The translations under genes were made by a program, and so were the position numbers. Source: Lytechinus pictus (taxonomy: Eukaryota; Echinodermata; Echinoidea; Temnopleuroida; Toxopneustidae). Taken from it: a stretch of 64,000 nt of DNA. Each line of letters opens with the position of its first letter. Position 1 is the first letter of the stretch. The stretch lies in assembly GCF_037042905.1 (NCBI RefSeq), contig NC_087247.1, positions 61,775,920 to 61,839,919 on the forward strand, written 5' to 3'. The notes beneath the pieces were generated by a model, which had not been told where the DNA came from, ran no database searches, and saw only the letters and a list, made by a program, of their open reading frames with translations. This document shows positions 1 to 12,634 of this stretch, piece by piece.

Positions 1-71
1 TTTTTTTTTTGCTTGTCAATTTTTTTGTCCGACGGTTTTGCCCCCCCTGTGGAAAATCCTAGGTACGCCAC
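1..71. mobile_element. Right end of a hAT-like non-autonomous element (cut by window edge)
   Basis: The C-tract followed by GGTACGCCACTG at about 60-71 matches the right end of the complete element at 10,482-11,654, which has perfect 8-bp target duplications. The rest of the element lies outside the window. From 72 to about 605 I see only AT-rich DNA with no gene. Confidence 0.55.
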
Positions 72-608
72 TGGATGAGAGCTTGTATGGTGAAGGCCCC
101 TTGTAAAAGTAACATGTATCTATTTCCCTTTTGACGTCGATCGGTCTTCATGCTGGGGGATGACTGACAAAAATATTGTTGTCTGTGAGGGATATTTTTT
201 CTTTCAGTTTAGGGGTGAGTTGCTTTACTAGTCTGATTTTTTTACATGGTGTAAAGGGCAAAATTTATCAAAAGCAGCGAACAAGTGAAGCGAGTGTGTA
301 AAATGTTAACCTTTTTAATACAAATCATAATTTTGTTATAGGTTTTGATACGATATTCATATCTAACAATGTTTGCATTTTTTTTCTTTTGTTCATGGTT
401 GTAAAGCTTTTGGGGGTCCATGTATGTATGTACCCAATTTTCCATGGGAGAATATTGCCCTTAAGACCGAAGTTTTAAGTATAAATGTTAGCTTATTTCC
501 ACAAGACTTTGTACATTGTAAGTATTAAATAAATAATGAAAGCGTGCTGATTTTTTTAATTACCTAAAAATTAGCTACTACTATCGGTTTTCGTTGTTAT
601 TCTATAGG

Positions 609-3430
609 CGGATCCAGGGGGCCCGAGGGGCCTGCCTCCCCCCCCCCCCCCCAATTTACGGAGCAAAAAAAGAAAAAAGGGGGAAAGAAAGAAAAAAGGT
701 AAAGAAGTGAGAGGAGAGAGGAGGGAAAAATAAGAGGAAAATAATGGGAGGAAGACGAGTGAATAAAATAAGGTCAGGGGAAGACTTGGAAGATATTTTT
801 TTATCTTTTATGTAACTATTAAAATTTTCGCTCGCGCTTCGTGCTCGCATTGCTGTTCGATGAGATACATCATCTTGCTAAATATAGGCTGATATGGAGC
901 TTAAAATATCAAGTTTTGAAGTCAATATACAAAACATATCAAGCTCAGACATCGAGCTTTCATTAGTGTTTTTTATTTACAAATTGATTTTTTTCAAGTG
1001 CTCCGTTTTATGGTGTAAATATCAACATTTTCAGCTTGCGCTGTGCGTTCGCATTTTTGAGTTATGTTTACCTCTACAGCGCGTATAAAAAAGTTTACAC
1101 TTAGAAAGAAATCCTGTAAAATTGTACATTTGTAATATCCTGAAGATTTTTCCACATTTTAACATTGATACAGATCCATTTAAGCAAATAACGATATAAC
1201 TGTCGAAAAAAAAGAGTGAGCATGCACGTACTTTTGAAAAGTTAGTGAAAAATGATTTTCGCAGAACTTTGAAATAGTTATGCGAATAAAAGTAGACCTT
1301 AATCATGAAGAACACATGAAATTTAGTTAGTAAATTGATTTGAAGATATCTTTACCTTTTTAAACGTGTTTTCTTGCCCAAAACACCTCGAAGAGTGCCA
1401 TTGCGCCCCACCCCACTCCCCCACACACCGATACCATCGTGACGATATATGCTTTACACTGAGCTGTGATTTACATGAAATGGCTTAGGCTTGATTTTCA
1501 TTTTGTTAATCATTGTCAAGCTTGGAAAAGGGAAAAATGAATTGTAAACCCACTTTAAATGATAAAAACTTAGTGAAAAAATGCTGGAGATGTCTGATAT
1601 TAACTTTTGTTTTGATTCAGTTATGACCTCAGATCCAGCTGGCACAAAAAGGGTAAAGATTGTGCTTACTTAAGTGTTATTTGGATGGCAAAATTGTTAC
1701 AAAATTCTTGAATGTATCCGTTTTATATAAATTGACTAAAAGTGCACGGGAAATGTATGAGAAATGTTTCACATGGTAAGTTTGATTTCTGAGCAAACAG
1801 ATTTCTACGAGCTTTACAAAAATGGACAGTGCTCACTCAAGTGTAACATTCTGTCAAAAACTTTTACTTTCATTGGATATAGATGAGACCCAAACCCAAG
1901 AATATATGTGAAAAAAAAATAACCCACATGTTGTATATTTTTTAATTCCCAGGGCTTTTTCCAAAGTGTAAACTTTTTTTATACTCACTGTATTAATTAT
2001 ATAACAAAACTATTTAAAATACCTTTTTATGACAGTTTATCAAAAATATTGGCTCGCGATTTGCGCTCGCATTAATTGTTAAAAATATATTTACTCATGC
2101 ATCCTATTTACAATAACAAAAGATTTTAAAATGTCCAGCTTTCAGCCCTCAATATCATCCAATTTCACGCTGTCATTAGGCTTATTAAATTAATAGATGA
2201 AATAACATTTTTATGGATTCCTAATAACAAAATGGTCCCTTTTCCAGAATAGAATATCGACAAGTTTCATCTCGCGCTTAGGAAGAGGAAGAGAAGGCTA
2301 GACATCATTTTCATATGATGACAAATGTCCTTAGAATGTCCCGGTCCTAGATCAAGATGATGATAAAAATTATCAGCTCGCTCTTCGCATTAAGTGCGAT
2401 CCACATCTACTTCATAATTGTTATTATTATTATTATTATTTGTTTGGCGTCACCTGTGCCTGGGAGGCGAAAAGCGAACTGAATCACTATGACCCGCAGG
2501 TCTCTCCTCCCGATGATAACTGATTGGGGGAATGCAGGTGGACCACTACACCGGGGTTTCCCCCTACTCTTATACGAATAGTGCAGTGGGTTCTTAACGT
2601 GCAATGGTGGTGACTCTCCTCTACACGAGGCCTCCGTGTAACGTCCTATCCGAGGGACGGAGTGTTTTCCATTGTAACATAGCCTGCATCTATGAAACAT
2701 GGGAGAGACGTTTACACACAACGCACTGGCTTCAGTCATCCGCCCAAGGTGGACTCGAACCCACGATCTTTGGTTTGACTGGCAGACGCGTTACCGACTG
2801 AGCCAACACCGCTCTCACACAGTGCTTGAAATATCAGATATTTTCAGTTCGCGCTTCGCGTATGCATTATTGATTTTCATGATTTAAAAAATATATTAAG
2901 AATGCCCAGATTCTGTCTAACTCTAAAACACGCGCAAGTATTATTATCGAGATACGCAGTTGTTCTTTATTTAAAAAAGTGCTCAAATTATCCAGTTTCA
3001 GATCAGAATATCAAAAATTTTCTGCTCGCGCTTCACGCTCGCAATATTGATTTAGGAAAATACCAAATTACCCATCCTATTTCATCCTATTTTAGGTCAG
3101 AAATCTATTTTTTCTCTCGCGCTTCGCGCTGGCACGAATTGATTAGTGATATATCTATCCCGTTCATGATTACAAAATGTGCTTAGAATCATAAAATGTT
3201 TGCATGTATTTTTTTTAGTTCGGAATGTCAACAACTTTCAGCTCGCGCTTCGCGTGCGCATTATTTAATAATTGAAATATGTATAGTCTTAAAATGGCTA
3301 ACTGCAAAATTCCTCAAAAGGTCCCTTTTCGATCAGGCCAGAACGCATATTACATCTTTCTGCTCGCGCTTCGCGCTCGCAGTAATTCCGGACCTTTCGT
3401 TTGAGGACGCGCACGCTTATTTACGACGTT
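609..3430 (+). repeat. C-tract/GA-tract element with an array of CGCG-core units
   Basis: A GGCGGATCCAGG start is followed by a run of C (about 640-652), a purine-rich GA tract (660-780) and then repeated AT-rich units of roughly 100-180 bp. Each unit carries a CGCG-rich core resembling GCTCGCGCTTCGCGCTCGC, seen near 830, 1032, 2052, 2845, 3018, 3115, 3238 and 3361. The same order of parts occurs in the hAT-like element at 10,482. A SINE interrupts the array at 2,413-2,815. The right end is not clear; one more core lies near 4,686. Confidence 0.55.
2413..2815 (-). mobile_element. tRNA-derived SINE
   Basis: Reading the minus strand, an RNA polymerase III promoter is visible: an A box TGGCTCAGTCGG (2,794-2,805) and a B box GGTTCGAGTCC (2,751-2,761), in a tRNA-like head. 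A unique body follows and the element ends in an (AAT)n tail at about 2,415-2,440. The tRNA-like head cannot be a free tRNA gene because the body continues for about 300 bp and the tail is typical of retroposition. Confidence 0.75.
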
Positions 3431-3651
3431 AGTTGATTTTGGAAGAGACTTTTTGGGCCCGTCATCATGGTCGTCCTGCAATGCAAATTGTGTGACATGA
3501 GATTTTTTTTTCATTTCGCATCTGCGACGGAAACATTCAATATGCGTTTCGTGTGCAAAATTTTGGTTGCTACTATGGTAACAGCGATATATCTCATTGA
3601 GGACGACTTTCCAAAGCCACATTTGACTCCTCCTAGAGCTCGAGAGGCCGC

Positions 3652-3953
3652 CCGGGGGGCCCACTTCCATTGATTAGTGGATCCCAGGAGCGACCACGCG
3701 TAAAGGGGGGACAGAGTGGGCAGGTACATTACGTATAGGCCTATGTAACGTTATAAGGGTGTCAAAACGATGTTTAAAATGCTGACAAAAAAGGGATATC
3801 CAATACTTGTAGGGTTTCACAAGCCAAATTCTTGTTAAGAGATGCATTTTCATAATCTGGAAAAGAATTACTTCCCAGCTTGTTTAGGGTATTTTTCGAA
3901 ACCCCATGGTCGTGCCTGGTATCCACTCATTAATAGAAGTGGTCCCCCCGGAA
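3652..3953. mobile_element. Degenerate copy of the CCCGGG-ended element
   Basis: Both ends resemble the terminal repeats of the complete copies at 24,099, 45,303 and 50,801: CCCGGGG-type start with CACTTCCATTGA (3,652-3,672) and the inverse near 3,905-3,953 with CCATGGTCGTGCC and TATCCACTC. The middle is shortened to about 300 bp compared with about 555 bp in the complete copies. It is an old, internally deleted copy. Confidence 0.65.
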
Positions 3954-6059
3954 TTTGAATCTAATCCCCATTTCTGGGGGAAGTAAAACATAATGCCCAT
4001 TACATCGTGTGCGAGAGGCATATCGTTTGTGTAGAAGGAATAAACAAAAGAAACAAAAGAAACAAAAAGAAACGAGTTCAAATGTATTACATAATGGTGT
4101 GCACATATCAACTCACGCGAAATGTTCGGCTGGAGAGGTTGATCTGACCCATGAAATCAATTGCCAGTGATACACCAATAATCCACATTAAATGTAATAT
4201 CGATTCGATGGACTGTAATGATCTATATCTAAGCCTTCATTCAGTAAGTTTTTCCTCATTCAATATGTACTCGATTTGTTTGAAAAACCACTTTCTTATC
4301 CATGTCATAATCTATTTTAGGTCTTCATTTCGAATATCTCAAACCATCAGTCGTAATATACATGCTATGTATGGTGCGAGTGTCGCAGAAAAGGATTTTG
4401 CACACGAAAAGCAGATCTGTAGGGCCTGTAACCCCCCTGTAACACAAAGTTTAGCATTGATTGTAGAGCAGTTTTCTACGTTTGATTCTATTGACTATAA
4501 TGCACATTCAATCTTAAAAATCAAGTGTATGATTAAGCGTTAACTTTTGTGTTAGGGGACCCTAATATTAGCGTCCGTGAGGATTGCGAAAGGTCCCAAT
4601 TATCTAGTTAGATACGCATGTTGTTCAGGATCACAACATTGCCCAGATTTTCAGTATAAAATACATGACATTTCCCAATTTTTTTAGCACGCGCTTCGCA
4701 CCCGCACTATTTAGATTGGGTTTATGAGATTATTATAAACTACATCCCCGACCTCGACCACCACTATGCTGATAATCAAGTATTATTGAATTAAGGCAAT
4801 TTACTGCCTACAAATCCTTGTTGAGCTCCTTGTCTCAGTTAGTGTTTGACAGCAATATAACTCTTTATCAATTGTAATGATAAAATTTATTAATCGAACA
4901 AAATTTGAAAACATGAAATTTCATTTAATCTAAACCATGGTTATCAAGTTTATAAATCTTTCAGGAAGCTTTTCTTTTCAAGTATGCTTACATCTAAATT
5001 CATTACAGCCTTTTTATGGACTTCCAATTCGGGAGAATATCCTTTTACTTGGCACACCAAATTACGAGGAAGTTCGATTCAAATTCATTGTACCATTGTT
5101 GAATGTTAATCTTTTTTTGGACAATCATAAATTATATCTTCTTATTTTGACGTCAATAATTCTGCTCTTCTCTGCTGACAGCAATTACGTCCAGCGTGCT
5201 CAAACGCTGAATGAACCATCAAAATTTCACTTTCAAGAGTTGTCATGAAAGTCATTTTGTACGATGAGAAAAGTATTTGAACATCACTACTTTGTTCCCT
5301 TCGAGTATGAATTCATTTTTGTTGATTGCTTTTTCTAAACTACTCTTCTCATGTTAAAGGTGCACAAAGAGTACTTTCTAGTATTCACCAATTGGAACCC
5401 CCTAAAACATCTAGTAACCTTGTCTCAGATTAAAAACTGAATTACAGTTTTTACACTTTATACCATCTGACCATGATGCCTCAGTAATTGTACCTCGTTT
5501 CATCATTAATTAATGAAGTATGATATGTACTTGATTGGAGATAATTTGCAAGATGAATCGATGAGGAATATTTCAATGATTAATTTCCTCGGATTGTTCA
5601 TTGAGATACAATTGATTAATAATTATATATATAATCATTGGCTGATTCAGTGTTCCTTCATTACATTTTCATAATGTCAATTCATTCTGAAGTGTTGTAA
5701 ATCTTTCTAATTTGGCAAGTGGCAACATCGTATGTCCATGATGAGATAATATGATCTTTAGGAGATCATTATGGGAGATAACTTTCAAATTGTTTGAAAT
5801 TGACTTCTGATATGTGGCTTTGAACATGCTATCCTCTGAAGACTTATACGAATGTTACGTAATATAATTCGTAAATTATACAAATAGTATGAAGTATAAT
5901 TAGAATTCTATTAGTAATAATGAAGTATAAGTCGAGGAGGATCCCACCCTGCATCAAGACAATTTTATTCCCTCCCGATTATACAGAAGTCAATTTTGAG
6001 ATGCAGACCTTATTTTGTGGGAATATAGCGCCATCTATCTAGAAATAATATATTCCGAT
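3954..6059. other. AT-rich stretch without a supported gene
   Basis: Open frames here (for example 4,151-4,543, + strand, 130 codons) have no recognisable domain, no splice-site support and low-complexity composition. One CGCG-core motif lies near 4,686. I see nothing else that I can name. Confidence 0.4.
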
Positions 6060-6284
6060 GCACATTGTTGTTATTATTATCCCCGACTTAAGCACGAGCT
6101 GCCTTTTAGCGCTCAGTGCAATCAAGGAGTTGATCCTGTCGGGTACCCATTCACCTCAACTGGGTTGAGTGCAGCACATGGTGGGTATATTTATTGCAGA
6201 AGGAAAACACATCATACCTGGAATTCGGACCCACGTCCGTCTGATTGAAAGACGAGAGTCGTAACCATTAGACCAAGGCGCCCC
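6060..6284 (-). mobile_element. tRNA-derived SINE
   Basis: On the minus strand an A-box-like TGGTCTAATGGTTA (6,262-6,275) and a B box GGGTCCGAATTCC (6,220-6,232) form a tRNA-like head. A body with GTTGAGTGCAGCAC-type sequence follows and the tail is ATT-rich (6,066-6,080). The body segment CTGGGTTGAGTGCAGCACAT recurs at about 29,350, so this SINE family has at least two copies in the window. Confidence 0.75.
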
Positions 6285-7079
6285 ATTAAAACACATACAA
6301 CAAATTTATACGAACCAAATGATTATTTGGTTTGTACATCTTGAAAAATTACTTAAGTGGATTGGAAAGCAATCCTGTTTTTAGTTGTTTACATACAAGA
6401 TCTTTGTGTTTTGTATGACCTTAGCCGTCTTTGAAAAGATGGTTCCTATTCATTGGTTAGGGCCTTTTATAGAGAACTGGCCTATAGTGATTGTTAAGAC
6501 TACCCGTAGGACGGTTACAATTCGTAATTCCGAAGGTTCGTAATTCCGAAACACGTAAATTGCCTATACCTCGATGTTCGTTAATCCGAAAAAGAAAAAG
6601 GATTCGTTAATCCGAACATTTGTGACTATATTCCGAAAGGGTTCGTTACCGGTTCGTTATTCCGAAGGTTCGTCAGTCCGAAAACGAAATATGGTTCGTA
6701 AATCTGTAAAATGAAATAATCTGTGGCGAAGCCGGGAAAACTGGAAGGGCAAGAGTGGTAGAGGGAGGGGGTAGAAACACCTTCATTTTCAATTGTTATG
6801 AGGATTGAAAGGCGGGGGCGCGGCCAAACGTATTTTCCTTGGGGTTGGGGGGCAAAGCCAAAAAGGGACACTTATATGTCAAATTGGACCTTTTGGTGAT
6901 ATTTTTCACCATAAGATTATCATCTGTGTGATGTCGTTGTGTGTTTTGTAATAATTAAGTTCAGCAAAGCCTTTTTGAAGTGATTTATAATTGTTGTCAT
7001 ATATTTAGGCTTTTTACGCGGTTTGGATAAAAAAATCGAATCTGAAGTTCAAAAACTCCCCTTTTTGGTCAATTATGGG

Positions 7080-7400
7080 GCTAATTAGGCCATACTTTTA
7101 GAAGGGCATCCCGCGCGAGATGTTGCGAGCGCTAATCGCAAGCTCAAACTTTTGGACATATTAATAAGAAATGAGAATTAAACATTTCGAGCAGTTCTCG
7201 TTATCATGAAAAAGATGTTTATCTAACCAAAGAATTAACGCGAGCATGAAGCGCGAGCTGAAAATTTATAATATTCCAACCAGAGAATCTAATCATTTTT
7301 TATAACCAGTAAAAGGGTGAGTTCCTTACTACATAATAAGCGAGGCGAGTGCGAAGCGCGAGCCAAAGATTTTTGATTTTCTAACCTGAAATGTATTATG
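7080..7400 (-). repeat. Reverse-oriented CGCG-core units
   Basis: GCGAGCATGAAGCGCGAGC (near 7,240) and GCGAGTGCGAAGCGCGAGC (near 7,345) are the reverse complement of the core motif found at 2,845-3,380 and 11,025-11,490. Unit spacing is about 100 bp. No coding is seen. Confidence 0.6.
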
Positions 7401-7584
7401 TTGTACTTCAAAAAGAGAATATAATTTCGAAAAAGGGCACATTTCATTTTGAAAAAAAGTCATTTTCCCTTTTGAAAAAAGGGCATTTTTTTTATACGGG
7501 GATTTTTTTTTACATCATAACCAACAGAAGTTGTTAAAAATTATACCCTTCCCCTAAAAATTCCCCTTATCTTGAGGCCACATG

Positions 7585-9183
7585 TGGCGTAACAGGCGGG
7601 GGGCAGGGGGCAAGCTCCCCCCCCCCCCCCCTGGCGGAGCTCACCGGGAAAATAAAAAAAAGGGAAAAAGAAAAAAAAAGGGAAAAAGAAAAAAAGGGGG
7701 AAGAAAGGGAAAGGGAAAGGAAAAACAAGAGGAAAGGGGAAGGGGAAAAGGAAAGGGAAAGAGAAAGAAAACTAAGAAAATAAAATAGAAAGGGAAAACG
7801 GAAAGAAAACGGGAAAAGAAAAGAAAGAAGAACAAGTGAGAAAAAACAATTCTCCCCGATATACAAATACATTAGCATGATCTACTGTAAGACAGGAAAA
7901 TAAATTAAAGATGACAAAAATGCAAACAAAAGCGGGAAATGAAGGCAGAATGGAATTAGCCAAAATCTAAATTTGAATATAAAGAAAAGGGACAAGATAA
8001 CGTACACTACCGGGCTTCCGAGGATTGAAGATAATGAGCGGGAAGAAAGATGGATGGTATATAGCATAATGGCGTATGAAAGTCTATCATAAACTTGCTA
8101 AATCTCCAAAGCTACCGGGGGCTCTGTCCAAGAGTCAAGACCCCATGCAGTGGGGGCTCTTCATCTGTAACCTTTAATGGGTTCTATAACGGGCCCCTAT
8201 ATGGACCATTCCTGCATTAAGATTTGCGTTGAAGCACTGGCGTACGGGGGTGGTTCCACAGCCAAGGGGAAATAATAGAAAATAAAGGAGGCAGCAAAAT
8301 GACATGAATGAAAAAAAATATATATGACATGATATTTGCTACGATGTAAAAATCTATCACATAATTAGAATTTCATTTTAACAGGCCATTTTTCTTTCAG
8401 GCTCGCTTCGCTCGCTGGCGACTTTTTACAAATTTTCCCACATTTGCTATGGTGTGCCCCTCACAATATTTGGATGATTACGATACACAACTGCAATTTA
8501 TGTGTTGTGTAAAAGCTATATAAAATGCACGCAATTTGATTAAAATAAGTGGCCATCTGTAAGTTTTAAAATGGCTTTAATATCAAGAGGTTCCGGAGCT
8601 CTGCCCTGGACCCAACCCATAAAGCACTGTTATATGATGGATGAGTTTAGACCATGGCCCAAAAAATTCTACAACCAAACAATAAAAAATGAGGAAAGAA
8701 ATGAAAGTGTATTATATTTTTCTGAATATCACGTTAAAATCTATCTTCATGTTAGATTCTCATGAATAGGTGATTTTTTTTTATCTCGCTCGCTTCGCTC
8801 GCTCGGGACCTATATTCAGCTACTTCTTGCCACAAGCGCCATAATCGGCCCCCTCGAGCATATAGAGCTTCGCCCTGATGCTCACAATCATAACAAAAAT
8901 CCTGTTCACCTTGGCGAACAAAAAAGAGAGAAAAAAGGAAAGAGAGGAGAGTGTAATATGATATAATCTTTTTAACATTATGTCAAAATCTATCACAAAA
9001 TTGGATTTTTGCAATAAAAATGTCAAAAATTTGTTGCTCGCTCGCATTTATATATATATTTTTGCCCGATACGCCATATCGCCCCCCTCAAAATGTTTGC
9101 CTTATGACGCCAGTGCCTGTTCCATGATATGACCGGGAAATTTTTGGCTCTTGCCCCCCTGGCCACCGACCCCTGTTACGCCG
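7585..9183. mobile_element. hAT-like C-tract/GA-tract element, copy A
   Basis: It starts GTGGCGTAACAGG and ends CCTGTTACGCCGCTG, an inverted terminal pair. After the start come G/C tracts (7,598-7,632) and a long GA-rich purine tract (7,650-7,830). The interior (ACCGGGCT...GGATTGAAGATAATGAGC near 8,010, AGCTACCGGGGGCTC near 8,110, and CTCGCTCGCTTCGCTCGCTC near 8,786) is shared in order with 48,780-50,252. Open frames over the purine tract are compositional and not genes. Confidence 0.65.
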
Positions 9184-9867
9184 CTGTTCGGGCTAACGAA
9201 CCTTCAGATCAACGAACCTTATTTCGTTTTCGGACTGATGCATGAACCTTCGGAATTACAAATCTCATTGCGTTTTCGGAATAACAAACCTTATTTTGTT
9301 CTATAGGATTAACGAAACTTCGGAAGGACGGTTCTTCGGAATAACGAATCTTTGTTATATTCGAACCTTTGGAATAACAAACTTTCGGAATTACGAATGT
9401 CAACCCGTAGAACTACCCCTTAAAAGAAACAAACAAAAATCCGCTGGATCCGCCCCTGGTTATTTTACCATTTTATACACACATTTGAATTTCACTTCTC
9501 ATTTCTTGTGTTCTCCACTTGTTCTATATCATGCGCCTGCATGAATAAAGGAAATTTACATAATAAGTGATATTCAAAATAGAGTAGTAAAATAAATGGG
9601 GCACCCCCAACGTGCTTAGTTGCGGTGGGGGGGGGGGTAAATTCATGTATAAAAGCATAAACATGAACATGTTATTATATTTCATCCTGGATTTTTTTTC
9701 TCCATCCATCTGTTTGAAACAGTTTCCAAAATGAATGGTGCTTTCATTCAATAGCAATGAAAATAAGATCATTATGAGATAATTAGATATCAATGGTCAT
9801 CATGCATAAATACGTTATCCATCATAACCATCATTATGATAATCTTATTATTACTGCTTAATGTTTA

Positions 9868-9952
9868 TGTAATAATAATAATAATAATAATAATGATATC
9901 ATCATCATCATCATCATTATCATTATCATTATTATTATTATCATTATATCAT

Positions 9953-10005
<53 letters not shown>

Positions 10006-10045
10006 TTATAATTGTTCTTGTTGTTGTTGTTATTATTATTAATAA
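9868..10045. repeat. Compound trinucleotide microsatellite
   Basis: Runs of AAT, ATC, ATT, then about sixteen copies of TAG (9,955-10,003), then GTT and ATT follow one another. Apparent open frames here encode only Asn/Thr/Met/Ile runs. Confidence 0.9.
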
Positions 10046-10354
10046 TACCATACCTTAAATTATTTGGGGATGATGATTCATGACATTCCGAACTAAAAAA
10101 TACATGTAGACATTTTATGATTCTAAGCACATTTTTGTAATCATGAACGGGATAGATATATCACTAATCAAGTCGTGCGAGCGCGAAGCGCGAGAGGAAA
10201 ATATAGATTTCTGACCTAAAGGCCTTACTCCTCCTTTTTTTTTTTTTTTTACTAAAGTCATTATTCCTTCCCCTTGTGGTATTTTGTTCTTTCATTTCTT
10301 TTGTAAGTTTGTGACTAAACCACCTGCTGTCATTATTTCTTAATTTCTCTTTAA

Positions 10355-12124
10355 AGGAGAATGAAACCCTTGAAACCAGCTGAATCCATATCAAAGAGAA
10401 AAATCAAAGAAACATATTGTTGAAAGTTTGAGGAAGATTGAATGAATAATAAGAAAGTTATAAGCATTTGAATATTGAGATCAGTGGCGTAACTACGTGC
10501 CCCCCCATGCCCCCCCCCCCCCAATCGGCTGGCAAAAAAAAAAAAAAAACGGGGAAAATTAGAAAAAGAGGGAGAAAGGAAGAGAAACGCAGTGGGGAAA
10601 AAAGAAATTATGTTCATTATAAATGTTATATTATATTATAATTATGTTATATTACATAAGAAGCATGTTTTCATAACTTTATGAAACATTATTTGCTCAG
10701 GCCCTATGTCTTTATTGTTCCTGGTGCTCGCATAGACTGTTTAACGAGATATATAATCATGTTATACTAAAACCTCCCGTTTTCAAATCAATATACTGTA
10801 CACCAAATATATTTCCTCGCAATTCGAGTTATTATTATTTCATGTAGTGACATTTGCTTCTTTTTCATGACTACTTAAAGTGATTGCCCGATTTAAGGTC
10901 TTAATATAAAACATTTCCTGTCTGTGCTAATGTTCGCATTAGTTATTGGTGAGATGTCTGCTCTTCATGAATTCCTAAAATCAGTCCTTAAAATGCCCAT
11001 TTTTCTGATCTCAATATCAAAAATTTTCAGCTCGCGCTTCGCGCTCGCATCATTTGGTGAGTGAAATACGTACGGTCTTAGTGAATTCCTGTAAACAAGC
11101 CTTAGAATGCCCCTCTTCATGTCTGAATTTCCTAAATTTTCAGCTCGCGCTTCGCGCTCGCAGTATTTGATTAGTGAGATGCGTATAATAATCATGATTA
11201 CCATGTCTACAAAAAGTGCTAAATGTGTTTAGATGTAATTCTAACAAAATCAGCAAAGGATGGCACTAGCATTAGATGACTATGCTGAGATATGTATACT
11301 CTTAATGGATTCCTAAAATACAAAAATTCCGTTTGGGGTCAATATATACAAAAATTTCAGCTCGCGCTTCGCGCTCGCATTGTTTGTTTAGCGAGGCAGG
11401 AACGTATCACGATTACAAAAAATTCGCCTATAATGTCCCTTTTTAGGTCTGAATATCAAAAATTTTCAGCTCGCGCTTCGCGCTCGCATTAAATCAGTGA
11501 GATAAATATCCGTTTAATGGCACTGCATGTCCTTAAAATGTCTCTATTAGGTCAGTATACCTGGCAACTGAGCACGCTTCGCGCGCTCCCTAAACGACTC
11601 GAAATTTTTGCTGTTGCCCCCCCCCCCAATGCCGTGACCCTCGGTACGCCACTGATTGAGATCACTAATGACATGTAGATCCTCCCATTGGCAATGCGAC
11701 CAAGATCTGTGATGTCACACACGTACAACTCCCTCATTACTTTAGTACTTATTTCACTTATATATTCTCACTTTTATAGAGTCTATCACAAGGTGAGGTG
11801 TTCTCTTTATGAGAGGACAAGTACAGAGGTTTCACAACATTATATAATTGATGAATCGTTTGTCATATGATTAGAATGAGCAAAAAGAGATGTTTTGTGG
11901 TATATTTTCAGTGTCCAAAAGGGGAGAGTTGTTCATCTGTGACATCATAGATCTTCGTGGTCGCATTGCCAATGGGAGGATCTCCATAGCATTAGTGATC
12001 TCGACATTCAAATGCTCATAACTCTTCTATTGCTAGTCCTATTTTACTCAAACTTTTGTTGATCTTATTCTTTGATTTTTCTGCTTTCACAAAAGCTAAC
12101 TTGCTCCAAGAGTTTCATTCTCCT
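10355..12124. mobile_element. piggyBac-like TTAA element, interrupted by a hAT-like insertion
   Basis: The ends are AGGAGAATGAAAC (10,355) and its reverse complement ending at 12,124, each flanked by TTAA (10,351-10,354 and 12,125-12,128). TTAA duplication with short inverted repeats is the signature of piggyBac-type transposition. Removing the nested element (10,482-11,654 plus one 8-bp duplication) leaves about 590 bp, close to the sizes of the other TTAA elements here (601 and 572 bp). No transposase coding is present. Confidence 0.7.
10482..11654. mobile_element. hAT-like non-autonomous element with CGCG-core array
   Basis: Terminal inverted repeats CAGTGGCGTA and TACGCCACTG are bounded by perfect 8-bp duplications ATTGAGAT (10,474-10,481 and 11,655-11,662). 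CAG-type ends with 8-bp duplications fit the hAT superfamily. Inside are a C-tract, an A-rich purine tract and repeated units with the core GCTCGCGCTTCGCGCTCGC at about 11,029-11,048, 11,143-11,162, 11,359-11,378 and 11,468-11,488. No transposase frame is seen, so it must depend on a partner in trans. Confidence 0.85.
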
Positions 12125-12634
12125 TTAAAAATGAATAGTTTCTATTTCACGTGGATATGACGTCACTGGCTCGATGAACCCACAGAAATATAATACACGT
12201 TAACAATTCGTTGGATGAACCCCGTCCCAAATTTAGACGATGTGGTCATTGGGAGAGGCTTAGTCTTAGTTTTAAGCGCTTTTCAAAAATGTTATTGAAA
12301 TACGACGGATAAATTAATGAAAGTCGATAATTGAATCCAAGAGAATCGTATGAATGAAACAAAAAGAAAGAAACTGTAATTTTCGTGAAAAACACTATCT
12401 AGAGTAAAAATATATTTAAAGATATAATTAGTTTTTTAAACTAATGCAGGTACATTTCAAGACTACATTACCGCACCAATTTTACGTAAACAGACAGTAG
12501 TGAGGTATAATACCAAACAGTGACAGAACTAAGTAAAATAGCGCAGAGACATCCTCTGTTGACGTCGTTAAGTTTATACCGAGCTTTTGCAACTTTCCAT
12601 TATATTACGTGTATATAGATAATATAGTTCGATA

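Larger units (their letters stand above)
6510..9407. mobile_element. Foldback element with arms of GTTCGTAATTCCGAA repeats
   Basis: The left arm (about 6,510-6,710) consists of repeated words like GGTTCGTAATTCCGAA, and the right arm (about 9,188-9,407) holds the same words in reverse complement. Outside the words, CCGTAGGACGGTTACA on the left pairs with TGTCAACCCGTAG on the right. Between the arms lie other repeats, including the element at 7,585-9,180. The arms are themselves tandem arrays, which is the organisation described for Foldback elements. Confidence 0.6.

Noticed and set aside
2751..2815. tRNA gene on the minus strand
   Set aside because: The A and B boxes belong to a SINE head; the sequence continues into a SINE body and an AAT tail and does not form a complete cloverleaf on inspection. 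The same applies to 6,220-6,284 and 46,630-46,700.
4151..4543. 130-codon plus-strand frame
   Set aside because: No recognisable motif, unusual composition, no neighbouring splice signals; such a length is expected by chance in 64 kb.
7582..7835. Open frames of about 65-100 codons on both strands (Lys/Gly-rich and Phe/Ser-rich)
   Set aside because: They are translations of a purine-rich GA tract in a mobile element; composition alone explains them.
9858..10130. Minus-strand frame rich in Asn, Thr, Met and Ile
   Set aside because: It is a compound trinucleotide microsatellite.
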